This document shows positions 43,392 through 51,800 of a stretch of 64,000 bases of DNA, one piece after another; within the stretch, counting starts at the first letter, position 1, and every line of letters starts with the position of its first letter. The notes under the pieces are model-generated. The model had not been told where the DNA came from. It made no database searches and saw nothing but the letters and a program-made list of their open reading frames with translations. Made by a program: the position numbers and the translations under genes. Source of the stretch: G963677445 sp963678275 (GTDB taxonomy: Bacteria; Bacteroidota; Ignavibacteria; Ignavibacteriales; Melioribacteraceae); contig OY782765.1 in the NCBI GenBank assembly GCA_963678275.1, forward strand, positions 1 to 64,000. Direction: 5' to 3'.

Positions 43392-44351
43392 ATGAATAAT
43401 ATTGATTATGCCATCGGGGTGGACCTTGGCGGGACATCAGTTAAGGCGGGGATAGTAAACAGGGAAGGTGAAATAGTAAAGAAGGCTTCGGTTGATACAA
43501 AAGCTTATCTCGGTCCCGAAGGGGTGATCAACCAGATATATACCGGAATTAAAGCGGTTCTGGATGATTTTGAAGATGAAATCGGGGGTATCGGCATCGG
43601 TTCCCCCGGTTGTGTTAACGCTGAGGATGGATGTGTGGAGCATCCTCCGAATCTGCCCGGCTGGGAAAGAGTATACCTGGCAAAGCTTGTTGAAGAAAAA
43701 TTCTCCCTGCCATCCTATGTAGAAAATGACGCGAATGCCGCTTCGATAGGCGAGATGATATATGGCGCCGGCAGGGAGCATCCGAATTTTATTATGGTTA
43801 CCCTCGGAACCGGAGTCGGGGGAGGCATAGTTTTCAACCGGAAACTTTTCAGGGGTGAAACCGGCGCCGCCGGAGAGCTGGGACATCTTTCCATCGATTA
43901 TAACGGCAACGCATGTAATTGCGGAAGCAAGGGATGTGTTGAAGCTTACGTGGGAAACAAATACCTCATTGAACAGGTCAAAGAGGTGCTCACGTTTCAG
44001 AATTCAATACTGAATGACTGGATGGAAGATGGTGAGGAACTAACACCCCGACTTATAAGCGCCGCCTATTCTAAAGATGATGTATTCGCGCGTGAAGTTA
44101 TCAGGCATACAGGAAGAAATCTTGCTTATGGAATAGCGTCGGCGGTGAATTTGCTCGATATCTCAACCATCATTATAGGCGGTGGTGTATCGGGATTCGG
44201 GCCGTTCCTTTTTGAGACTATTAAAAAAACAATGAAAGAGCGGGTAATGAAATCATTCCGTGACCGGATAAATGTAATTCCGGCCGCGTTAAAGAATGAA
44301 GCCGGAATCAAAGGCGCTTCCGCTCTGGTGCATTACCGGGAAAATGCCTGA
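43392..44351 (+). CDS. ROK-family sugar kinase (glucokinase-like)
   Basis: Cytoplasmic kinase of 319 residues. The start at 43392 is supported by AAGGAG at 43381-43386; an in-frame start 33 bases upstream would overlap the oxidoreductase. Seen: phosphate-binding GVDLGGTSVKAG, GIGSPG, catalytic aspartate in VENDANAASIGE, GTGVGGGIV, and the ROK zinc motif CNCGSKGCVEAYVG. Probably phosphorylates glucose or an N-acyl hexosamine. Second sugar-handling gene in a row. Confidence 0.93.
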   Translation: MNNIDYAIGVDLGGTSVKAGIVNREGEIVKKASVDTKAYLGPEGVINQIYTGIKAVLDDFEDEIGGIGIGSPGCVNAEDGCVEHPPNLPGWERVYLAKLVEEKFSLPSYVENDANAASIGEMIYGAGREHPNFIMVTLGTGVGGGIVFNRKLFRGETGAAGELGHLSIDYNGNACNCGSKGCVEAYVGNKYLIEQVKEVLTFQNSILNDWMEDGEELTPRLISAAYSKDDVFAREVIRHTGRNLAYGIASAVNLLDISTIIIGGGVSGFGPFLFETIKKTMKERVMKSFRDRINVIPAALKNEAGIKGASALVHYRENA

Positions 44352-44354
44352 CAG

Positions 44355-46952
44355 ATGTATTCTGAATATATGAACAATACCCGTAAAATACTGCTTTTAT
44401 TCCTGCTCTCCTCAATTGCTTATTTCGGACAGCAGGAAAACAGGGACTCCCTTTCGGTTTTTTCCGATTCTCTTTCAGTAGCTTCCGATTCAGTTTCTGT
44501 CGATTCGGCGGCTTCCGGCGGGAGTGATATCAAAGATATTGTTTACGCCTCGGCGGAAGATTCCTTATCCTTTGATGTGCCCGGTAAAAAGATGTATGTT
44601 TATGGTAGCGGTGAAATTAAATACCTTACCACGGAGTTAAAAAGCGGGCATATTGTCTCAGATTTCACAACAAACGAAATAGCGGCTTTCGGGGTTGCCG
44701 ACACTTCCGACAGCACAGGACAGAGCCTGATGGATACTCCGGTTTTATCCGAAGGTGGTGAAGTTTATGAAGGCTCAAGTCTGAAATATAACTTCAAAAC
44801 CCGCCGGGGTTTAATTTCCATGGCTAAAAATGTGAAGAACGATTCACGTTATGAAGGGGAAAAAGTAAAAAAGGTAAATGAAAACACATTCTTTATTAAG
44901 GATGGAATTTACACTACCTGCGGCGGCGACCCTCCCCATACTCATTTTTCAGCCAGCGAAATGAAAGTTATACAGAATGACAGAATCTTCGCCAAGTGGA
45001 TATTTATGCATATCGCCGGTATACCTATACCGATTCCTTTACCATTCGGTGTGTTTCCCAATCAGAGCGGAAGGCGTTCAGGCATAATCATACCCGGTTT
45101 TGGTAAAGACTACCGGCGCGGACAATATTTCAAAGGTTTTGGATATTACTGGGCAATAAGTGATTTTATGGACCTCTCTCTCCAGGGTGATTATTATATG
45201 AAAGGAGGGTGGGGCGCAAATACCCGTTTCCGTTATAAAAAGAGATATAATTACACCGGCAGTATTGACGCGGCTTATTCAAAAATAATTATTGGCGAGG
45301 AGGGGGATGAAGAGAGCAGCGTGCAAACCGACTGGAGAATTTCTGTTGTCCACAATCAGAACCTTACCCCGACTTCAAGTTTGAATGTCAATATGTATTT
45401 TCAATCGGGAAGTTATCTTCAGAATACAAGCACCAATTACAGTGATGTTCTCAGAAAAAATATAGTCTCTAACGCCACATATAATAAAAGGTGGGATGAA
45501 TCGGGCAACAGTATGAGTATTAATTACTCACGTAATCAAAATATTGAAGATGATATTATAACTGAAGTTCTACCCAGCATGAACTTTAATATTCCAACCA
45601 GCTATCCTTTCAGAAAGAAGGGTGGCGGCAGGGATATGGACTGGTATGAATATATAGGATACAGTTATAACGGACAGTTTAAAAATCAGAGGAAATTTGA
45701 AGCTGAGGATATGGAAGTGAAAGGGGGAATCCAGCACAGTGTGAATTTAAGCGCGAGTCCGAAACTTGGTTATTTTAATATTTCTCCCTCTGTACGGTAC
45801 AATGAAAAATGGTATGATAAACACATTAAGAAAGAGTTTATAACAATTGATTCTTCTCAGCCGGAAGCGCTGACAAAATATGCATCTTCCGATTCACTCG
45901 TTACGAGAGAAGTAAAAGAACTTGGTTTTGTGAGAACATTCGATTTTTCCCTTTCGGCCTCGACAAAATTATATGGGATGTTTCCGGTTAATAACTTTGG
46001 CATTGACGCTTTCAGGCATACCGTTTCTCCCTCAATTTCATATAACTACCGTCCCGATTTTTCTGAAGAGCAGTGGGGTTATTATGATTATTATACCGAT
46101 AGCACCGGTGAAAAAACATATTATGACAAATTCAGCGAAGGCATATTTACAGGGGCGACCAAAGGAGAGAGCCAGAGCGTAAGGTTATCGGTCGGCAACC
46201 TTTTTGAGATGAAGACTCTGAAAGACCAGACAGATACCACATCTGAAGCAAAAAAATATAACCTGCTCAATCTAAGCGCGGGAGTTGGATACAATTTTGC
46301 CGCCGATAGTCTGAATTTATCCGATTTAAGCCTTTCTTACCGAACCTCTATTGGTGATATTCTCGATTTTAACGGGCGTTCAAGTTATACTTTTTATGAT
46401 TACGACAGCACCCGCCAGGTAAACCGGTTCCTTGTTTCAAAAGGGAAGGGACTATTCAGGATACGGAATTTCAGCCTCTCAATGAATCTCAATATTTCGG
46501 GGGATAAAATCAGCGGTGAGGAAAGAACAGGGGAGGACCAGGTAAGGGATCCGCAGTTATTTGATGAATTTGCCGGGTCGGAGTATATATCACTTTATGA
46601 TGAACGCCCGCCCGATTTTTCAATTCCCTGGAGTATCCGCCTCGGGCTGAATTATTCTTATTCACAAAGCACTCCCGTTTCGAGTACTGTTCGCACAACT
46701 GCCAATATAAGCGCCAGTGTTAATCTTACAAAAAACTGGAAGATTACAGCAAGCGGCGGATATGATTTTGAACAGCATGATATTACCGCCCCGCGGGTGA
46801 CAGTCTTCCGTGATCTCGACTGCTGGGAGATGAACTTTTCATGGATGCCGATGGGAACATACAGAGGTTACAGATTTGAGATAAGGATGAAAGCGCCTAC
46901 ACTGAGAGATATTAAAGTTGAAAAATCGGGAGGTCTCTACTCCGGAAGATAG
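44355..46952 (+). CDS. lptD: LPS-assembly protein LptD (OstA-like)
   Basis: Outer-membrane protein of 865 residues that, with LptE, inserts lipopolysaccharide into the outer leaflet. An N-terminal signal peptide is likely (MNNTRKILLLFLLSSIAYFG, from the ATG at 44355 or 44370), followed by a serine/aspartate-rich stretch (residues 35-60), the periplasmic beta-jellyroll (YVYGSGEIKY, TTNEIAAFG, LKYNFKTRRG), DGIYTTCGGDPPH (the conserved cysteine block) and IPIPLPFGVFPN, and then a long barrel with alternating aromatic strands. The partner LptE is in the miaB run, so the two are not co-transcribed here. It starts 3 bases after the kinase stop. Confidence 0.9.
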   Translation: MYSEYMNNTRKILLLFLLSSIAYFGQQENRDSLSVFSDSLSVASDSVSVDSAASGGSDIKDIVYASAEDSLSFDVPGKKMYVYGSGEIKYLTTELKSGHIVSDFTTNEIAAFGVADTSDSTGQSLMDTPVLSEGGEVYEGSSLKYNFKTRRGLISMAKNVKNDSRYEGEKVKKVNENTFFIKDGIYTTCGGDPPHTHFSASEMKVIQNDRIFAKWIFMHIAGIPIPIPLPFGVFPNQSGRRSGIIIPGFGKDYRRGQYFKGFGYYWAISDFMDLSLQGDYYMKGGWGANTRFRYKKRYNYTGSIDAAYSKIIIGEEGDEESSVQTDWRISVVHNQNLTPTSSLNVNMYFQSGSYLQNTSTNYSDVLRKNIVSNATYNKRWDESGNSMSINYSRNQNIEDDIITEVLPSMNFNIPTSYPFRKKGGGRDMDWYEYIGYSYNGQFKNQRKFEAEDMEVKGGIQHSVNLSASPKLGYFNISPSVRYNEKWYDKHIKKEFITIDSSQPEALTKYASSDSLVTREVKELGFVRTFDFSLSASTKLYGMFPVNNFGIDAFRHTVSPSISYNYRPDFSEEQWGYYDYYTDSTGEKTYYDKFSEGIFTGATKGESQSVRLSVGNLFEMKTLKDQTDTTSEAKKYNLLNLSAGVGYNFAADSLNLSDLSLSYRTSIGDILDFNGRSSYTFYDYDSTRQVNRFLVSKGKGLFRIRNFSLSMNLNISGDKISGEERTGEDQVRDPQLFDEFAGSEYISLYDERPPDFSIPWSIRLGLNYSYSQSTPVSSTVRTTANISASVNLTKNWKITASGGYDFEQHDITAPRVTVFRDLDCWEMNFSWMPMGTYRGYRFEIRMKAPTLRDIKVEKSGGLYSGR

Positions 46953-46965
46953 AGAAAGGTAATTT

Positions 46966-47421
46966 ATGATCAGGCATTATTTGATCGATGGAAATAATCT
47001 GATGGGGAAGATTCCCTCCATCAAAAAACTGCAGAAAAAAGATAAACAGGGATCGCGCTCGAAGCTCGCCTACCGGCTCGACAGTCATTTTTCCGGTTCC
47101 AAATATGGCGTCACTCTCCATTTTGACGGGCACAGGGGAGAAGCGATAAGGACAATAAACCTTAAAATTGAATATTCGGGCAACAGGACGGCGGATGATA
47201 TGATAAAGGATGAAATTTCCAGGTATCATAATCCGCGGCTCCTCGCTGTTGTTACTTCCGATTTTAACCTGGGGCAATTCGCGAGAGTAAACGGGTGCAA
47301 GGTTATAAGGAGTGAAACATTTTCAAGGGAAATGTCGCAAAAGAATATTGGCTGCGAAGAGGAAAAGAGGATTAAGGCTATCGATAATGATGAAATGAAA
47401 AGGCTTTTCGGAGTGGAATAA
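46966..47421 (+). CDS. NYN-domain protein (YacP-like nuclease)
   Basis: Cytoplasmic PIN-like protein of 151 residues. Seen: DGNNLMG with its acidic metal-binding site near residue 8, DRxxDDMI-type middle (NRTADDMIKDEI), and VVTSDFNLGQFARVNGCKVI, the three acidic clusters of NYN/YacP ribonucleases. Likely an RNA endonuclease in RNA turnover or quality control. It begins 13 bases after lptD, with AAAGG upstream. The stop is followed at once by the AATTAGG repeat tract. Confidence 0.88.
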   Translation: MIRHYLIDGNNLMGKIPSIKKLQKKDKQGSRSKLAYRLDSHFSGSKYGVTLHFDGHRGEAIRTINLKIEYSGNRTADDMIKDEISRYHNPRLLAVVTSDFNLGQFARVNGCKVIRSETFSREMSQKNIGCEEEKRIKAIDNDEMKRLFGVE

Positions 47422-47426
47422 CTTTA

Positions 47427-47480
47427 GAATTAGGAATTAGGAATTGGGAATTAGGAATTAGGAATTAGGAATTGGGAATT
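47427..47480 (+). repeat. Upstream AATTAGG/AATTGGG tandem tract
   Basis: About eight 7-bp units (AATTAGG with some AATTGGG). It lies between the NYN gene and the S23-like gene and is the inverse of the tract at 47869-47928 on the other side of that gene. Confidence 0.92.
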
Positions 47481-47514
47481 TTTTAATATATTGAGATTTC
47501 TTTTGGGGACGATT

Positions 47515-47877
47515 ATGAAGAGTGATTCAAATAATCCGGTCAGGGAAAAAAGTTATTCTTTCGCTTTGTATATAATAAAGGTCTGTACTCAGCTTTCTGA
47601 AAATAATAAAGAATATATTCTTTCGAACCAACTATTAAAAAGCGGAACATCGGTTGGTGCGAATGTTGAAGAAGCAATCGGCGCTCAATCAAAGAAGGAT
47701 TTTTTGTCGAAAATGAGTATTGCTTATAAAGAGGCAAGAGAATCGAAGTACTGGATTCGTTTGCTAACTGATTCTAATAAATTGGGTGAAACAGAATCAG
47801 AACAATTGATTGAGTTAGTGGACGAACTATTAAAAATTATTGGAAGCATCATAAAAACTTTAAAAAACAATTCCTAA
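47515..47877 (+). CDS. Four-helix-bundle protein (S23/23S rRNA intervening-sequence type)
   Basis: Small protein of 120 residues. Seen: LSNQLLKSGTSVGANVEEA and SKKDFLSKMSIAYKEARES, the hallmark of the S23 family, named from open frames in 23S rRNA intervening sequences but now found as free genes in many Bacteroidota and others. It forms a four-helix bundle, often pentameric; function unknown. The ATG at 47515 is preferred over an upstream in-frame start because GGGGAC lies just before it. The gene is bracketed by inverted AATTAGG tracts; its stop codon (47875-47877) lies inside the downstream tract. Confidence 0.92.
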   Translation: MKSDSNNPVREKSYSFALYIIKVCTQLSENNKEYILSNQLLKSGTSVGANVEEAIGAQSKKDFLSKMSIAYKEARESKYWIRLLTDSNKLGETESEQLIELVDELLKIIGSIIKTLKNNS

Positions 47878-47928
47878 TTCTCAATTCCTAATTCTCAATT
47901 CCTAATTCTCAATTCCTAATTCCTAATT
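47869..47928 (-). repeat. Downstream inverted AATTAGG/AATTGAG tandem tract
   Basis: Eight to nine 7-bp units written as CCTAATT or CTCAATT on the plus strand. It overlaps the last codons and the stop of the S23-like gene and, with the tract at 47427-47480, forms an inverted pair around the gene. Confidence 0.92.
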
Positions 47929-47961
47929 AAAAAAAGATTCCGCCTGTGCGGGGCGGAATCT
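47929..47961 (-). terminator. Minus-strand intrinsic terminator
   Basis: Perfect 10-bp stem (plus arms 47935-47944 AGATTCCGCC and 47952-47961 GGCGGAATCT) followed on the minus strand by seven T (plus A-run 47929-47935). It is about 90 bases beyond the TetR stop and would act as a second stop for that transcript. Confidence 0.8.
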
Positions 47962-48036
47962 GTGAGGTAACGTGATCTATTACGTAAATAAGGAAGACTA
48001 TTTAATGTATTATGAATCATAATTCATATTAGATAT

Positions 48037-48063
48037 AAAAAAAAGGCCTTAGATTTTCAGGCC
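48037..48063 (-). terminator. Terminator overlapping the TetR stop codon
   Basis: On the minus strand, GGCCT (plus 48059-48063) pairs with AGGCC (plus 48045-48049), with an A/T-rich loop and then eight T (plus A-run 48037-48044). The TAA stop of the TetR gene (plus 48049-48051) lies at the inner edge of the stem. Confidence 0.75.
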
Positions 48064-48636
48064 GTTTTTTATCATAATCTGGATGCTTCTTTTAATTTTA
48101 TCAACAGGAACATTCAAAGTTTTACGCGCCTGATTATGAATAATATTTCTCAGGGCTCCGAACATAAAATCTTTAAAGACTCTCATATCTATATTGCTGT
48201 TGAACACTTTTTTCTCAATCCCTTCTGTAAACACACGGTCCATAGCTTTATAATAAGCGGTGTAGTAACGGACTGACATTTCGTCATCCCCTTCGAGGAG
48301 AGTATGTTGTTCATTAACAAATACAATAGATAACTCCGGTTCTTCGGTAAAAGTGTCGACCAGTTTTTCAATCATCAGATCAACTTTTTCTTCAGGGGTG
48401 AGTGATTTATCATCCGCGATTGTAGTTAGTTCCCTGTGAAGCCTGTTCCAGAGTTTCTCAAAGATTTTTCGCAGAATATCATATTTGTTTTCGTAATATA
48501 CGTAAACACTGCCGGTGGCCACTTTTGCCAGTTCGGCAATTTTCGAAATTTTCGACCTGTGGAAGCCTGATTCGGCAAATACTTTTACCGCCGCTTCAAG
48601 AATATCTTTTTCTTTGTTTCCTTCTTTCGTACGCAT
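48049..48636 (-). CDS. TetR-family transcriptional regulator
   Basis: DNA-binding protein of 195 residues. Seen: N-terminal helix-turn-helix (ILEAAVKVFAESGFHRSKIS then AELAKVATGSVYVYYENKYD) of the TetR type and an all-helical C-terminal ligand domain. The C-terminal part resembles FadR/YsiA-type fatty-acid or envelope-stress regulators, but the ligand is unknown. It faces away from the secreted-protein gene at 48.9 kb across a 240-bp gap, so it may control itself or that gene. Confidence 0.92.
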   Translation of the reverse strand: MRTKEGNKEKDILEAAVKVFAESGFHRSKISKIAELAKVATGSVYVYYENKYDILRKIFEKLWNRLHRELTTIADDKSLTPEEKVDLMIEKLVDTFTEEPELSIVFVNEQHTLLEGDDEMSVRYYTAYYKAMDRVFTEGIEKKVFNSNIDMRVFKDFMFGALRNIIHNQARKTLNVPVDKIKRSIQIMIKNGLKI

Positions 48637-48876
48637 ATAATGAACTTCGAATTGTTTGAATCAATATTCAAAAAATAACCTATTTTGTGATGATTGTCAA
48701 GAAGATGATAATTTTTTTAGAGGGGGAATTTTTTTTTACACTAAATATGATTTTTAATTAAAATTATTGTTAAATTAATATGTCTATTACATACAGTATA
48801 TAAGCCGTACGGGAGAAACTATTACAAAAGCCAAAATAAATCACAACATAATTTCCAAACTTAATCGGAGGACTGT

Positions 48877-51800
48877 ATGAAGAAATTCATGTCAATTCTT
48901 TTTCTAATCGGACTGATGGGTGTTGTTTACGCCGGCGGCGATTCACCTGCTCAGTTAAAATCTATTTTGAAAAACATTCCCGCTATTGATGGAATAGCAG
49001 TGGGATATGATCTTCCTGTTGCTGACGGCGTTCAGGTAAGGGGAGCATTCGCAGGATGCGATCTTAACCAGAACGGATTGCCGGAAGTTGTACTTACCGA
49101 CTACACCGACGGTGGTAAATTCCACGTTTATGAAATTGACGGCGACAACAACGCTAGTGAAATATTTGTTTCGGACGGACTGGGTTCATCATCCGGAAGT
49201 TCTGTCCGCTGTGTTCAGGTTGCCGACCTTAACGGTAATGGTGACTATGAAGTTATTATTTCTGTAAATGGTTCAGGCGGCACAGATGATGATATTATGG
49301 GTCTTATGATCTATGAATATTCAATGTCAACAAGCGGCTTCCTTGCTCCTTATCACTCATTAATTGATGAAGGCGCTCTGGCCAACAGAATTAATATCGA
49401 AAATTTCTTTGTTGGCGATGTTGACCTTGACGGAACCACAGAGGCGCTGATCTCAAATAACGGCTTGAGTGACTTCGACAGCTCTTATGTTATCTCTTTT
49501 TCGGGTGACTGGGCCGGAACAGTTACTGAAACACTTGAGTTCGGTTGGGGAAAAAATGGAAACCCCGGCTATGGCGGAAGCGCGTATAACGCTATTATAG
49601 GCGATACCGATGGCGACGGTTTACTCGAAGCTATTTTCGGAATCTGGGATAATGCGTCAATTTTAATTGCTGAAGCTGTTGCTCCCGATACTTATGAATT
49701 CAGAACTCTTCTTCAGACTGACCTCTATGGAGGCGACGCGGTTTCTCTCGATAATCTGGTTGTAGCAGACCTTGATGAAGATGGTAAAGATGAAGTATAC
49801 CAGACACTCTACAGCGGCGCCGCTGCAGGATCAATGGTCGGATTAAAACTTGACGATGCCGATGATTATTCAGTATACGAAATTGTTGCTCCTGGTGAAT
49901 CAGGTGGTTATGGTATCGGATGCGGCGATCTTGATGGCAATGGCCTTATCAATTTTTATACTGCCGGTTATGGCAGTGGTATTGTTCTCAGCCATGAATT
50001 CCAGGGTGGCGACATCACTGATCCATTAAACTATGTTACCTCAACATTTATCACGCACGCGACAGCAAGCGGAAGCTTTGGCATTGAAATGCCGGCTGTT
50101 GATATGGATGATGACGGCAAAACCGAACTTGTTGTAACATATCTTGAAGGTGGACTTATTGGCGCCACTGTTTACGAAGTTGAAGAAACAACAACCGAAA
50201 TTGGCTGGTGTAACCTGCAATGGCCCGACGCGGCAACAATTACCCAGGGTGAATCAGTTTCAGCTTATGCCCAGGTATGGGCCGAAGGCGCTACAGATAC
50301 TTCAGACGGAGCAGCGGAAGGTATGTCCGCATGGTTCGGTTTAAGCGCTGTTGACACTGATCCGGCTACATGGGAAGACTGGTTGGAAGCATCATTCAAC
50401 GTCCAGGTTGGAAACAATGATGAGTTCATGATTACTTTTGTTGGCAATCTTCCTCCGGGAACATATTATTACGCCAGCCGTTTCAAACTGAATGACGGCG
50501 ATTATTATTATGGCGGTTATAACGCAGGCGGCGGCGGCTACTGGGATGGCGTTGACAACGTATCAGGCGTTCTGACCATTGAGCCTCTTATCATTACCGA
50601 TTTCCCATATACAATGGACTTTGAAGATGGTCTTGTGCCTCCACTCGGATGGCTGAATCTTGATGAACCATGGTCACTTGGTTCTGAATCAAATTCAGGC
50701 GCATACTGTGCCCAGGCTGAATACAACCACTCAGCTGATATCCCCGCTACATTATCTACCCCGGGATTCACACTTCCCGATAATTATGGTATTACTTTCT
50801 TCTGGAAAGATGATGATATCAACAACGCGGACGATCCGGCAAAACTGAAATGGTTGGAGAAGATGAATGACCGCGGTATTGAAGTGATTGGTCATGACAC
50901 TACATATTTTGAAATTTCAGTTGATGGAACAAACTGGGAAACATTGGTATTCCTGTCAGATCCTGCTCACGCGAGTGAATACGCCGAACAATATCTCGAC
51001 CTCAGCGCTTACGGCAACCAGACTGTGTGGTTCAGATGGAGAGATGTTACCGACGCTTCTTACAGCTCATGGGGTATTGGCCTCGATGATATAGTAATTG
51101 AAGAAAACTCAGCATTGCCACCGAACTGCGCTACTGATCCTGATCCTGCCGACAGTACCGCTGATGTCGCTATTCTGCCTACATTATCATGGGTAAGCGG
51201 CGGCGGAGCTCCTACCGGATTTAAAGTATATCTCGGAACAGATAACCCGCCGATGACAGAAGTTTATGATGGCGCTGAAACAACTTTTGATGTTGCTGCA
51301 CCGCTTGATTATTCAACAGAATATTTCTGGCAGGTAGTGCCTTATAATGGCAACGGTAGCGCTGTTGATTGTCCTGTATGGATGTTCACTACTCTGGCAG
51401 ATCCTACATTGCAGCCGGGATTCGTTGAAGAATTTGAAGACGCTACATTCCCGCCGACAAACTGGACACGTTATTCAGGATATCTTGAAGAAACTTCAGT
51501 TCTGATAACAACAACTTCAGGCTGGATTAAAGATGATTATGCTAACATTACAGACCCTGTAAACAAAGCAGCCCGTAATAATATATATGGAACAAGCAGA
51601 AGACACTGGTTGATGACTCCTCCAATCGCTCTGCCTGATGTGGAAACAGATTATCAGCTCGAATTTGATCTCGCTCTGACCGAATACGCAAATCAGAATC
51701 CGGCTACTTTGGGTGAAGATGATATCTTTGCTGTTGTCATATCAACAGACCTGGGTGTTACATGGTCATCAAATAATGTTCTGCAGCAGTGGGACAGCAC

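Noticed and set aside
47427..47928. Possible CRISPR array (tandem short repeats on both sides of a small gene)
   Set aside because: Units are 7 bp with no spacers, and the second tract is inverted; this does not fit a CRISPR array.
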